From the NCBI GenBank assembly GCA_019637685.1, contig JAHBVF010000018.1, positions 1-64,000 on the forward strand: a stretch of DNA of 64,000 nt. The letters run 5' to 3'. The stretch comes from Caldilineaceae bacterium. GTDB lineage: Bacteria > Chloroflexota > Anaerolineae > Caldilineales > Caldilineaceae. Under the pieces are notes generated by a model. The model saw nothing but the letters and a program-made list of their open reading frames with translations. It had not been told where the DNA came from and did no database searches. The position numbers and the translations under genes were made by a program. Positions 1-8,396 of this stretch are shown here, one piece after another. How positions within the stretch are numbered: the first letter of the stretch is position 1; each line of letters opens with the position of its first letter.

Positions 1-35
1 TGGTCATGCACTAGGGTTATCCCCCAAACGACAGG

Positions 36-1820
36 TTACTGAATGTCCCAATCCTGGGCGTTCCAGGCGTGGCCACCCCAGGGATTGATGAAGAAGTTGA
101 CTACATTCGAACGGCTCAGGTGTACTTCCGAGCGGTCGTAGAGATAGATGTGGGGCAGGTCGTGGGCGATCTGCTCACAGGCAATCTGATACTGGGCTTT
201 ACGCTCGGCTTCATCCGGGGTAGAACCCGCGGCTTCGATGGCCGCGTCTGCTGTGGCATTCACCCAGCGGCTATAGTTGAAGCCTGTGCCGCCATTGCTT
301 TCCAAGGGCATCTGGCTGGAATGGAAATAGCCGAACATCTGGCTCTGGGGATCGAGACCGTCGCTGGTGGTGTACATCAGCACGTCGAAGTTGCCGTGCT
401 TGCGGAACGCGCCGCTGGACCAGGAGCCAAACAGCTCAGAACTGGGCACATTCTCGATGTAGAATTCCAGCCCGATATCCCGCATCATTTCGATGATCAA
501 CTGCTCGGCTTCTTCCCGCAGTTGGTTGCCGGTGGTGGTCTGCAATTTCAGGCGCAGGGGTGTGCCAATCTCGGCCCCTTCACAGCTTGTGCATTCACGA
601 ATGCCGTCGCCGTCCTCATCGGTCCAGCCGGCATCTTCCAGCAGAGACATAGCCGTTTCCGGGTTGTATTCCGATGTGGGGATATCGCATTTGGCCCAGC
701 CAATGCTCAGCTCGCTGACGCCGACTGTGGTTGCGCCAAAGAGCAGTTCGTCCACCAGGAACTGCTTGTCGATGCCGTATTGGATGGCCTGGCGCACCCG
801 CAGGTCACCCAGAATGGGATGGGGGTTGTTCGCGGGGTCGTCCGTGGCGTCCAGGGAGGGATCGGCCAGATTGATGAGCAGCCGCTCGGTTCCGGGGCTG
901 GGCCGTTTGTTGACAACCACATTGGGGTTAGCCTCAAATTCAGGCACATCGGCTTCGGTCAGGTCCCACAGAATGTCGATTTCGCCGGATGTGATAAGCG
1001 CTTTGCCCACTTCCCGGCTGGGAATGATGCGGATGATCACCTGATGGACAATTGGCTTTTCCGGATAATCCCGGTAGTTGGGGTTGGCTACCAGTGTGAT
1101 GTGATCGCCGTTTTCCCACTCTTTCTGCATAAAGGGACCCGTGCCCACCGGGTTCCAGTTGTACTCCCAATTCTGCATATCCGCGGTTTCGCCCGTGGCG
1201 TGGCGGGGCATAATGTCGCTGAAGAGCGACAGATAGGGCGCGTAGAATTCGCTGAACTGGATGGTGACGGCGTAGTCGCTGTCGCAGGTCACACTATCGA
1301 TTTTGTCGTAGCCGGTGGTGCTCACCGCGCCGCTGGCCGGATCGGTGACAGCCTCAAACGTAAAGAGCACATCGTCACAGGTGAAGGGTTCGCCGTCGGA
1401 CCAGACCACATCCTCGCGCAGATTGTACTTGACAGTCATACCGTCTTCGGAGACCAGTCCATCGGCGATGGTCGGCACTTCCTTCGCCAGCACAGGATAG
1501 CGGTTGCCCTCCGGGTCCACACTCAGCAGACCTTCGATGACAAATGTGCTGACTTCCCCGGCCGCGGTTTGGGTGGCAATATACGGGTTCAGAATCTCCG
1601 GTTCCTGGTAGAGACCGTAGATAATCTGCTTGTCCGCGGCGGCGGCCGCGGGCGCGGCCTCAGCTTCGGGCGGGTGGGTGGCTTCGGCAGCCGGGGCTGC
1701 TTCCTGGGCAGGGGCGCTGCTGCTGGGCGCGGCCGGCTCGGCAGCCGGACAGGCCGCCAGCACCAGCGCTGCAATCAGCAGCAGTACAAATAAAAAGACA
1801 GATCGAGATTGTTTCAGCAC
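36..1820 (-). CDS. Peptide/oligopeptide ABC transporter substrate-binding lipoprotein
   Basis: This is a family 5 (DppA/OppA-like) extracellular binding protein that should capture peptides or similar solutes outside the membrane and pass them to an ABC permease that is not in this window. The chosen GTG start follows an AGGAGG box by 5 nt; longer in-frame readings have no such box. Residues 8-23 are a hydrophobic signal segment ending in a lipobox (LAAC, Cys24), then an Ala/Pro/Glu-rich linker to about residue 70. The mature part has family hallmarks such as 'GTGPF', 'VRQAIQYGID' and a C-terminal 'LPHIYLYDRSEVHLSR'. At 594 residues the length is typical. A TTGACA/TATACT promoter lies about 200 bp upstream. 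Substrate is unknown. Confidence 0.93.
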   Translation of the reverse strand: MLKQSRSVFLFVLLLIAALVLAACPAAEPAAPSSSAPAQEAAPAAEATHPPEAEAAPAAAAADKQIIYGLYQEPEILNPYIATQTAAGEVSTFVIEGLLSVDPEGNRYPVLAKEVPTIADGLVSEDGMTVKYNLREDVVWSDGEPFTCDDVLFTFEAVTDPASGAVSTTGYDKIDSVTCDSDYAVTIQFSEFYAPYLSLFSDIMPRHATGETADMQNWEYNWNPVGTGPFMQKEWENGDHITLVANPNYRDYPEKPIVHQVIIRIIPSREVGKALITSGEIDILWDLTEADVPEFEANPNVVVNKRPSPGTERLLINLADPSLDATDDPANNPHPILGDLRVRQAIQYGIDKQFLVDELLFGATTVGVSELSIGWAKCDIPTSEYNPETAMSLLEDAGWTDEDGDGIRECTSCEGAEIGTPLRLKLQTTTGNQLREEAEQLIIEMMRDIGLEFYIENVPSSELFGSWSSGAFRKHGNFDVLMYTTSDGLDPQSQMFGYFHSSQMPLESNGGTGFNYSRWVNATADAAIEAAGSTPDEAERKAQYQIACEQIAHDLPHIYLYDRSEVHLSRSNVVNFFINPWGGHAWNAQDWDIQ

Positions 1821-2016
1821 GATTTCCTCCTGAAATTGATGGGTAACGCAAATATTGAAATGGGCAATGCGATTTGTCAGGGCGTCTCTATTTGAAAAAT
1901 CGAGGAAAGGGCCAGCGACAACAGTAGAACAAATGGCGAGACCGGGGGGAAAACGGGCCACATCGCCATCCTTTGCGTTTTGCGATCAGAGCCATACACT
2001 CTGCAAAACTGACGCT

Positions 2017-2045
2017 AGTATACGCTTTTCCACAAAGTCTGTCAA
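2017..2045 (-). promoter_or_regulatory. Sigma70-type promoter for the peptide-binding lipoprotein
   Basis: On the minus strand TTGACA (2045-2040) is followed after exactly 17 bp by TATACT (2022-2017). It sits just outside the SDR stop codon and would give a leader of about 190 nt before the GTG at 1820. Confidence 0.7.
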
Positions 2046-2047
2046 CC

Positions 2048-2818
2048 TCAATGCACTGTCCAGCCTCCGTCGATCGTCACCCCCGCGCCGGTGACAAAAC
2101 TGGCCGCGTCGCTGGCCAGAAAGACGGCCAGTCCGCCAATTTCGTCCAGATTTCCCCAACGCCCCAGTGGGATTTTGGCAATGAATTCCTTATATTTTTC
2201 CGGGTCGTTCATCAGCGGCATATTCATTTCTGTGGCAAAGGGGCCGGGCAGCATTGTGTTGACGGTAATTCCGTGGGGCGCCCATTCCAGGGCCAAAGCG
2301 CGGGACATTTGCAGCACCGCGCCTTTGCTGCTGGTGTAGGGGGTGCGATCGGCCAGGGCGATAATAGAAAGGGTGGAGCCAATATTGATGACCCGTCCAT
2401 ATTTCTGGGCCTTCAGGTGGCCTGCAGCAGCCCGGCAAATGTTCCAGACACCCACAACATTTGTGTCCAAAACCTGGCGGAATTCCTCCGGCGTCAATTC
2501 ATCGATCGGCCCGCGGATGTTGATGCCCGCGTTATTGACCAGAATGTGCAGTCCCCCCAAATCCCCAATCGTCTGCTGGACAGTGGCGATTGTTTCATCC
2601 GTGCTGCTCACATCACAGGCATAGCCGCGCACGTTGCGTCCCGTGGCCTGGGCGATGGCTGCCGCGGCCTCATCGGCCCGCGCCTGATCCCGGCTGGTCA
2701 GGGCCACGTCCGCGCCGGCTTCGGCCAGGGCCAGGGCCATCTGCTGCCCCAGCCCCCGGTTGCCGCCGGTGACGAGAGCCACGCGGCCGGTCAGATTGAA
2801 TTTGTCGAGAATAGGCAT
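2048..2818 (-). CDS. SDR family NAD(P)-dependent oxidoreductase (gluconate 5-dehydrogenase-like)
   Basis: A 256-residue classical short-chain dehydrogenase, cytoplasmic, expected to oxidise or reduce an alcohol/ketone on a sugar acid or polyol. The nucleotide-binding TGGNRGLG motif is at residues 17-24, NNAG at 95-98, and the catalytic set is Ser148, Tyr161 and Lys165 (YTSSK). The C-terminus has the usual PGPFAT and SFVTGAGVTIDGGW elements. Length and motif order match gluconate 5-dehydrogenase or 2-deoxygluconate 3-dehydrogenase relatives, but the substrate cannot be read from the sequence. An AAAGGA box precedes the ATG. It lies upstream of the peptide-binding gene on the same strand, although that gene has its own promoter. 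Confidence 0.92.
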   Translation of the reverse strand: MPILDKFNLTGRVALVTGGNRGLGQQMALALAEAGADVALTSRDQARADEAAAAIAQATGRNVRGYACDVSSTDETIATVQQTIGDLGGLHILVNNAGINIRGPIDELTPEEFRQVLDTNVVGVWNICRAAAGHLKAQKYGRVINIGSTLSIIALADRTPYTSSKGAVLQMSRALALEWAPHGITVNTMLPGPFATEMNMPLMNDPEKYKEFIAKIPLGRWGNLDEIGGLAVFLASDAASFVTGAGVTIDGGWTVH

Positions 2819-3056
2819 GGGTGGATATATCCTTTCAGAGAGAAGATTCAGATAGAAGATGGCAATTGGGTGTTGGGGATTGAATGTTGGGACAAACTAA
2901 ATACTGGCTATCTCTCTTTATCATACCCTCGCCCTGCTTCCCAAGGCAATCTTGTCTTCTCCACACACGGGCAGTACAATGGGTATCCGGCAGCCCCGTC
3001 GTTTGGAATCGTCTGCACGGATGCCGCAACCCACCACCATTCCCCAGGAGGATCCG

Positions 3057-3704
3057 TTGAAAACACTCCCTGCGTTCTCCCTTCCGCCCGTTCCCGCTGG
3101 CTGGAACACCGCCGCGCCGTGGGAGGACTGGCCCTGGCAGGCCGTGCCGGTTCTTCCGCCTTTGCGGCTGGCCGATGACAGCGCGCCGGCCCAACAGCAG
3201 ACGGCTGTGCGCGTCTGCTACGACGCAACCGCCTTGTATGTGCGCTTTGATTGTGACGACCGGGACATTTGGGGAACCCTCACCCAGCGGGATGACCCCA
3301 TCTATGACGAGGAAGTGGTGGAGGTCTTTCTGGCCGCGGGCGCGGACACACCCACCGAGTACGCGGAAATCGAACTCAGCCCCAACGGTGTGCTCTTTGA
3401 TGCCTGGGTGCAGAATCCCACCGGGGATCGCGGCCAAATGGTTGTGGACACGGCCTGGGATTGGCCGGGCATCCGCTGGCACGCCCAACGCGTGGATGCC
3501 GAGAATCGCTGGTGGGGTGTGCTGGTGTTGCCCTGGGCGGGGCTGGGACTATCCCATCCCCTGCCCACAGACTGGCGGGCCAACTTCTATCGCATCGAAC
3601 GGCCCCGCAATGGCCCCGCGGAATACAGCTGCTGGTCGCCCACCCTCACCGAACCCGCGGACTTTCACAAGCCGGGCAGGTTTGGGCTGCTGCGGATTGG
3701 CTGA
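3057..3704 (+). CDS. CBM9/DOMON-like carbohydrate-binding protein
   Basis: About 215 residues, without a recognisable signal peptide. The pattern 'LYVRFDCDDRDIWG', 'YDEEVVEVFL', 'YAEIELSPNGVLFDAWV', 'NRWWGVLVLPW' and 'WRANFYRIER' is that of the family 9 carbohydrate-binding-like beta sandwich found alone in many bacterial genomes. The start is inferred: a TTG lies 6 nt after a strong AGGAGG, whereas in-frame ATGs further upstream (2979 and 3021) lack a good box. The sugar importer follows on the same strand under its own promoter, so a role in carbohydrate handling is plausible but is inference from context. Confidence 0.75.
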   Translation: MKTLPAFSLPPVPAGWNTAAPWEDWPWQAVPVLPPLRLADDSAPAQQQTAVRVCYDATALYVRFDCDDRDIWGTLTQRDDPIYDEEVVEVFLAAGADTPTEYAEIELSPNGVLFDAWVQNPTGDRGQMVVDTAWDWPGIRWHAQRVDAENRWWGVLVLPWAGLGLSHPLPTDWRANFYRIERPRNGPAEYSCWSPTLTEPADFHKPGRFGLLRIG

Positions 3705-3736
3705 AGCGTGAGACAGGACAGTCTAAAAAAACCGCT

Positions 3737-3765
3737 TTGACATCCCCCATCTGTGCGTGTATGAT
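3737..3765 (+). promoter_or_regulatory. Sigma70-type promoter for the sugar ABC operon
   Basis: TTGACA (3737-3742), a 17-bp spacer and TATGAT (3760-3765) form a near-consensus promoter. The expected leader to the ATG at 3882 is about 110 nt. Confidence 0.75.
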
Positions 3766-3881
3766 TGGAAGCATTCACAATAATTAGCTTCTATTGATCA
3801 TCCCTCCCGATTTGTTTTGTCTTGCATTTAGCTCCATCATTTACTCGTTCAAGCCGTCCCCAATCACCCAGGAGGAAATGT

Positions 3882-5288
3882 ATGATGCAGAAAATGTCCA
3901 GTTTGCTGAGACGACTTTCATTGCTGCCAGTCCTTTTGCTGGCTGCCCTACTGTTGGCAGCCTGTCCGCCCGCGGCCGCACCGGCTGCACCGGCTGCCGA
4001 ACAGCCCGCCGCCGAAGCCCCCGCCGCAGAGGCCGAAGCTACAGAAGCTCCCGCAGCCGAAGCCCCCGCCGAAGACGTGGGGACCTTCACCTATTGGGGC
4101 GGTCTGATCTTCTCAGATGAGGCCAATCAGATGTTGGTGGACCGTATCGAAGCCTGGGGAGAAGATCGGGGCGTCGATGTGGATGTGGTAATGATTAACC
4201 AGAACGAGACTGTACAGCGGGTCTCCGCGGCCATTGAGGCCGGCACGATGCCCGACGCGCTGGATATGGGCACGGGACACATGTTGCTCCTCAGCCAGTC
4301 TGGCCAATTGCAACCCCTGGATGCACTCTACGACGAAATCGGCGCATCTCTGGGCGGCTGGTATCCCGCGGCCGATCAGGCCACGGATCCCGCTGTCTAT
4401 GGGGGACATCGCTACGGCATCGTTTTCAGCCTGGGCGGTAATGTCCTCTACCGTCGAGCCGATGTGCTGGAACCTCTGGGCTTCACCGAAGCACCAGCGC
4501 TGTGGACAGATGTCTCTGATATGGCCAAGGCCGCACAAAACCCGCCCGAATATTATGGGATGGGTTTTGCGCTCTCAAATGTGGGCGATGCCAACCTGAC
4601 CGAAAGTATGCTGCGTTCCTGGGGTGGCCGTATTGCCGATGACGAAGGCAAAACCTGCACCATCGACAGCCCAGAAACACGCGAATTCTTGACCTGGATT
4701 ACCGGAGCATTTGCCGACGGTCTCTTCCCGCCCGGCGCCACCACCTGGGACGGCGCAGGAGACAACGTGGCCTATCAGTCAGGTACAGCGCTCTTTATCG
4801 CCAACCCCGGCAGTGTCTACCTCTACATGCGCAACGAGGATCAGGAATTGGGCGAGAGTACCAAGTATTCTGGTCTGCCCGGCGGACCTGTCATGCGGGT
4901 TTCCCCCGTGGGGGCCAATGTGCGGGTTATCCCGACCAGCACGAATGAGGCCAAGACCGAATTGGCCCACGACCTCTTCCGCTTCCTGGCCGAGCCGGAA
5001 TTTATGAATGAGTATTACTACAACGCCATTTATGGGCCGGCCGCAGTAGCCTATACGGATGCGCCGATCTTCAGCGAAAGTGCTGTTCACGAAGGATTGC
5101 GGGACTTGGCCATCAACGGCACTTTTGGCCCCTTCCCGGATGTGAATAACGCGGCCCTGGCCGAGTTCAGCACTGGCTTCCTGGTTCCGCGCATGATCCA
5201 GCGCATTGTGATAGACAATGTGAGCATCGACGATTCGATTGCCGAAACTCAGAGCGCCTGCCAAGCGATCTACGATAAGTACCAGTAG
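3882..5288 (+). CDS. Carbohydrate ABC transporter substrate-binding lipoprotein
   Basis: Family 1 extracellular solute-binding protein of 468 residues, first gene of a three-gene importer. The ATG lies 6 nt after an AGGAGG box. A signal peptide with lipobox LAAC (Cys28) is followed by an Ala/Glu/Pro linker to about residue 65, after which the mature lobe begins with 'FTYWGGLIF'. The 'GIVFSLGGNVLYRRADVLEPLGF' type segment and 'FANPGSVYLYMR'-like region fit sugar binders of the UgpB/MalE class. The two permeases follow immediately. No ATPase is encoded nearby, as in systems that share an MsiK/UgpC-type ATPase. The sugar is not known. Confidence 0.93.
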   Translation: MMQKMSSLLRRLSLLPVLLLAALLLAACPPAAAPAAPAAEQPAAEAPAAEAEATEAPAAEAPAEDVGTFTYWGGLIFSDEANQMLVDRIEAWGEDRGVDVDVVMINQNETVQRVSAAIEAGTMPDALDMGTGHMLLLSQSGQLQPLDALYDEIGASLGGWYPAADQATDPAVYGGHRYGIVFSLGGNVLYRRADVLEPLGFTEAPALWTDVSDMAKAAQNPPEYYGMGFALSNVGDANLTESMLRSWGGRIADDEGKTCTIDSPETREFLTWITGAFADGLFPPGATTWDGAGDNVAYQSGTALFIANPGSVYLYMRNEDQELGESTKYSGLPGGPVMRVSPVGANVRVIPTSTNEAKTELAHDLFRFLAEPEFMNEYYYNAIYGPAAVAYTDAPIFSESAVHEGLRDLAINGTFGPFPDVNNAALAEFSTGFLVPRMIQRIVIDNVSIDDSIAETQSACQAIYDKYQ

Positions 5289-5364
5289 ATGATAGAGTGA
5301 TGGGGTGAGAGATGATGGCTATATCTCCCACCCCATCGTTCGTCAGATAACCACGAGAAATCAA

Positions 5365-6285
5365 ATGGTCGAACAAGTCGCACCACCTCTTTCCACCACC
5401 AAGCCCAAACGCAACCGCTTTTCCATGTCCCAGCGTGACAAAATGCTGGGATATTTTCTGGTCGCGCCGGTTGTGATCTGTCTCTCCATTCTGGTCATCT
5501 ATCCATTCTTCTTTGCCATCTGGATCAGTTTTACCGATCGAATGATCGGCCAGGGCGGCAACTTCGTCGGGCTGGCCAACTACCGCTATCTGATCAATTG
5601 GATAGATTTTCAGGCCACTGTGCGCAATACAATTGTGCTGGTAACTGGCGTGCAATCCTTGAAACTGGTATTGGGGCTGAGTATCGCGTTACTCCTCAAC
5701 CAGGAGATACGGGGACGTCGCCTCTGGCGCAGTCTGATCCTGATTCCTTGGGCCATGCCGGGATTTGTGGCTTTTATCACGTGGAAACTGTTGCTGGTTC
5801 CCCAGGGTGGCGCTCTCAACTATATCCTTCTCCAAACCGGACTGGCTGACACCTATGTAGATTTTCTTGGCACAAAAGCGCTGGCAATGCCCAGCGTCAT
5901 CACGGCCAGCTTCTGGCGGGGATTCCCCTTTTGGGTGATCTCCTTTCTGGCCGCGCTGCAAAACGTGCCCCAGGAACTCTACGAGGCCGCGGCCATCGAC
6001 GGCGCGGGTCCCTGGCAACGCTTTCGCCACGTAACAGTGCCCAACATCCGCCACGTAGTGCTGGTGGTCGTTCTGCTATCCACCATCTGGACCACCAACA
6101 GTTTCGAGGCAGTCTGGCTGATGACTCAGGGCGGCCCGTCCAACGCTACAATGACCTTCCCCGTGCTGGCCTACTTCGGCCTGCAAAATCTACGCATCGC
6201 CGAGGCCGCTTCGGTTTCGGTTTCGATGCTGCCCATTTTCGGTTTCCTGGCCTTTATCGTGGCCAAGCTCCTGCAGGAGGATTAG
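5365..6285 (+). CDS. Sugar ABC transporter permease (MalF/UgpA type)
   Basis: A 306-residue inner-membrane permease with about six hydrophobic segments. The cytoplasmic EAA loop that docks the ATPase is visible near residue 207 (EAAAIDGAGPWQRFRHVTVP). The ATG at 5365 was chosen because the region before it is hydrophilic intergenic sequence. The ribosome binding site is weak (ACGAGA), consistent with translation coupled to the preceding binding-protein gene 76 bp upstream. The downstream permease starts 3 bp after the stop. Confidence 0.94.
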   Translation: MVEQVAPPLSTTKPKRNRFSMSQRDKMLGYFLVAPVVICLSILVIYPFFFAIWISFTDRMIGQGGNFVGLANYRYLINWIDFQATVRNTIVLVTGVQSLKLVLGLSIALLLNQEIRGRRLWRSLILIPWAMPGFVAFITWKLLLVPQGGALNYILLQTGLADTYVDFLGTKALAMPSVITASFWRGFPFWVISFLAALQNVPQELYEAAAIDGAGPWQRFRHVTVPNIRHVVLVVVLLSTIWTTNSFEAVWLMTQGGPSNATMTFPVLAYFGLQNLRIAEAASVSVSMLPIFGFLAFIVAKLLQED

Positions 6286-6288
6286 TCT

Positions 6289-7122
6289 ATGCTTGGCCGG
6301 CTTACCACACGCCAAAAATTTGTCTACTATACGCTGCTCATACTCCTGGCGGTCTTTATTCTTTTTCCCGTCTACTATATGATAATCGTGTCGTTGAAGT
6401 TGCCCAAAGATATCTACCGCAGCCCGTCGCTCCTGCCCACCAACGCTACACTCAAAAACTTTATCGATCTCTTTGACAAACAGGACTTTCTGCAGAACAT
6501 CCGCAACAGCCTGGTGGTGGCCGGGTCGGCTACGCTGATTTCTGTCTTCATCAGTTGTCTGGCCGCCTATAGCCTTGTCCGCCTCCGCTACCGCTATCGG
6601 GATTGGATCGGACGGCTGATCCTTTTTACCTATCTGACCCCCGGCGCGCTGCTTTTTATCCCTCTGGCTGTGATCATTGCCCGTCTACAATTGGGCAACA
6701 AACTGGAAGGGCTTATTTTCGTCTATCTCACCTTTTCCGCGCCCTTGAGTACCTGGCTGATGATGGGCTATTTTCGTAGTATCCCGGCTGATTTGGAGGA
6801 GCAGGCGATGGTGGACGGCGCTACCCGGCTACAAGCGCTCTTTCGCATTGTTCTCCCCCTGGCCACCCCCGGTCTGATCGCGGTCAGCGTCTTCACCTTC
6901 ACCGGCGCGTGGAATGAACTGCTCTATGCGCTGATCTTCATCACCTCACCCTCCAAGCAGACCGTTCCCGTGGCCGTTAGTTATCTGATCACCGGGGATG
7001 TTTTCCGCTGGGGGTTAATTATGGCCGGTTCGGTTTCGGCGGCTGTGCCGGTGATGGTGCTCTACTATCTGGGCCAGCGTTTTGTGGTGCAGGGGTTGGC
7101 TACGGGCGCAGTCAAAGGCTGA
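6289..7122 (+). CDS. Carbohydrate ABC transporter permease (MalG/UgpE type)
   Basis: A 277-residue inner-membrane permease, partner of the preceding gene. It has six predicted membrane spans and an EAA-type loop near residue 170 (EEQAMVDGATRLQALFRIVLP). The AGGAGG box overlaps the end of the upstream gene and the ATG lies 3 bp after its stop, so the two are surely co-transcribed. The operon seems to end here: a palindromic repeat and the convergent trmD gene follow. Confidence 0.94.
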   Translation: MLGRLTTRQKFVYYTLLILLAVFILFPVYYMIIVSLKLPKDIYRSPSLLPTNATLKNFIDLFDKQDFLQNIRNSLVVAGSATLISVFISCLAAYSLVRLRYRYRDWIGRLILFTYLTPGALLFIPLAVIIARLQLGNKLEGLIFVYLTFSAPLSTWLMMGYFRSIPADLEEQAMVDGATRLQALFRIVLPLATPGLIAVSVFTFTGAWNELLYALIFITSPSKQTVPVAVSYLITGDVFRWGLIMAGSVSAAVPVMVLYYLGQRFVVQGLATGAVKG

Positions 7123-7180
7123 TGCAGTCGGCGAACTACAGTTCCCCTACAGTTAAAGTAATCCACAGATAACACAGATG

Positions 7181-7307
7181 AGTCTACTGCAAAAAGCCTA
7201 CAGACCCACCGCGGAGGCGCGGGGGACACGGAGTTTTGCAGAGGTTCTCTCCTGAAATTCTCTGCGCCTCAGCGTCCCCGCAGGAGAATTATTTTTTCAG
7301 TGGACTC
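7181..7307. repeat. Palindromic element, family A, copy 1
   Basis: About 127 bp with terminal inverted repeats AGTCTACTGCAAAAA and (complement of the other end) AGTCCACTGAAAAAA. The interior carries the family words CCGCGGAGGCGCGGGG and TCTCCTGAAATTCTCTGCG. Four more copies occur near 16.3, 23.2, 32.8 and 52.8 kb. It sits in the gap between convergent genes. Confidence 0.8.
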
Positions 7308-7379
7308 AAATACAGAACCGCGACTTTGCCCGTTTTTTGTTACCCTCTGGCTGGGGTGATAGAATTGTCAGCGTGTGTA

Positions 7380-8282
7380 CTATTGTTCTTGGGCGGAACC
7401 CCAACCGTGGGCAGAGAGGAAGTCCCGATCGGCTTTGGACAGCTTCTCTGCTGCCACGGCCAGCAATTCGGGGCGACGTTCCAGCGTGCGCAACAGGGAT
7501 TGCTCCCGCCGCCAGCGAGCCACCTGCGCGTGATGACCGCTGAGCAGCACATCGGGCACAGCTTCGCCACGAAAGTTGTGGGGCCGGGTATAGTGGGGGC
7601 CTTCCAGCAGGCCATCGGTCCCGGCCGAGTGGCTGTCTTGATGTGCGCCCAGGGCATCGCCCAGCGCGCCGGGCAGCAGACGGGTCACCGCATCCACAAC
7701 GACCATCGCGGCCAGTTCGCCGCCGCTGAGCACAAAGTCACCGATGCTGATTTCGTCGCTGACCAGTTGGCTGCGCACCCGCTCATCCACCCCTTCGTAA
7801 CGCCCACAAATGAGGGCGAGACGGGAATGCTGGCTCAGTTCCAGCGCGACGGACTGATCAAAACGACGACCCTGGGGCGTGAGTAAAATGACCGGCACAT
7901 CGGCTGCCAGCACCGCGGGCGCGTTTTCGTTCCACGGGGGCAGATCGACAAAAGCGGCTTGCGGAGGCAATGTCCAGCCCGCCGGGTGGGCGAGGACAGT
8001 TTCCACGGCACGGGCAATGGGTTCCGCTTTCATGACCATTCCGCCGCCCCCGCCATAGGGTGTGCCGTCGCAAACGTGATGGCGGTCGGTTGTGTAGGCC
8101 CGAATGTCGTGAAGCGCGATTTGGATGAGCTGATTCTCCAGGGCACGTTTGAGAATGCTCTCGGAGAAGGGACCCGCAAACATCGGCGGGAAGAGTGTGA
8201 AGATGTCGAAGCAGAGTGTATGGGGTACAGCGTCGTGATTTTTGGAAAACGCGGAGTCGTCTACCGCTTGATTCTCATCCAT
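7380..8282 (-). CDS. trmD: tRNA (guanine-N1)-methyltransferase TrmD
   Basis: SAM-dependent enzyme that makes m1G37 in tRNAs reading CNN and related codons, needed for reading-frame maintenance. The SPOUT/trefoil-knot signatures are clear: '[11 protein letters not shown]', '[10 protein letters not shown]', '[11 protein letters not shown]', '[16 protein letters not shown]' and '[10 protein letters not shown]'. About 300 residues, slightly longer than usual because of an N-terminal extension of about 20 residues; a GTG near 8226 would give a start closer to the family N-terminus and cannot be excluded. It stands apart from rpsP/rimM/rplS, its usual neighbours. The gene is divergent from the M23 peptidase. 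Confidence 0.95.
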   Translation of the reverse strand: MDENQAVDDSAFSKNHDAVPHTLCFDIFTLFPPMFAGPFSESILKRALENQLIQIALHDIRAYTTDRHHVCDGTPYGGGGGMVMKAEPIARAVETVLAHPAGWTLPPQAAFVDLPPWNENAPAVLAADVPVILLTPQGRRFDQSVALELSQHSRLALICGRYEGVDERVRSQLVSDEISIGDFVLSGGELAAMVVVDAVTRLLPGALGDALGAHQDSHSAGTDGLLEGPHYTRPHNFRGEAVPDVLLSGHHAQVARWRREQSLLRTLERRPELLAVAAEKLSKADRDFLSAHGWGSAQEQ

Positions 8283-8396
8283 TTTACCAACACTTTCAGT
8301 CTATCCTGGTTTGTCAAGCTGATAACTACGCTCATCGGCTCGTACAGCCGTTCGAGGCGGGAAGCACAAAACCGCAGTGCGTCTACCGGCGGCCAT

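Noticed and set aside
69..1793. Plus-strand open frame of 574 codons
   Set aside because: It lies antisense to the peptide-binding lipoprotein, which has a ribosome binding site, lipobox and family motifs.
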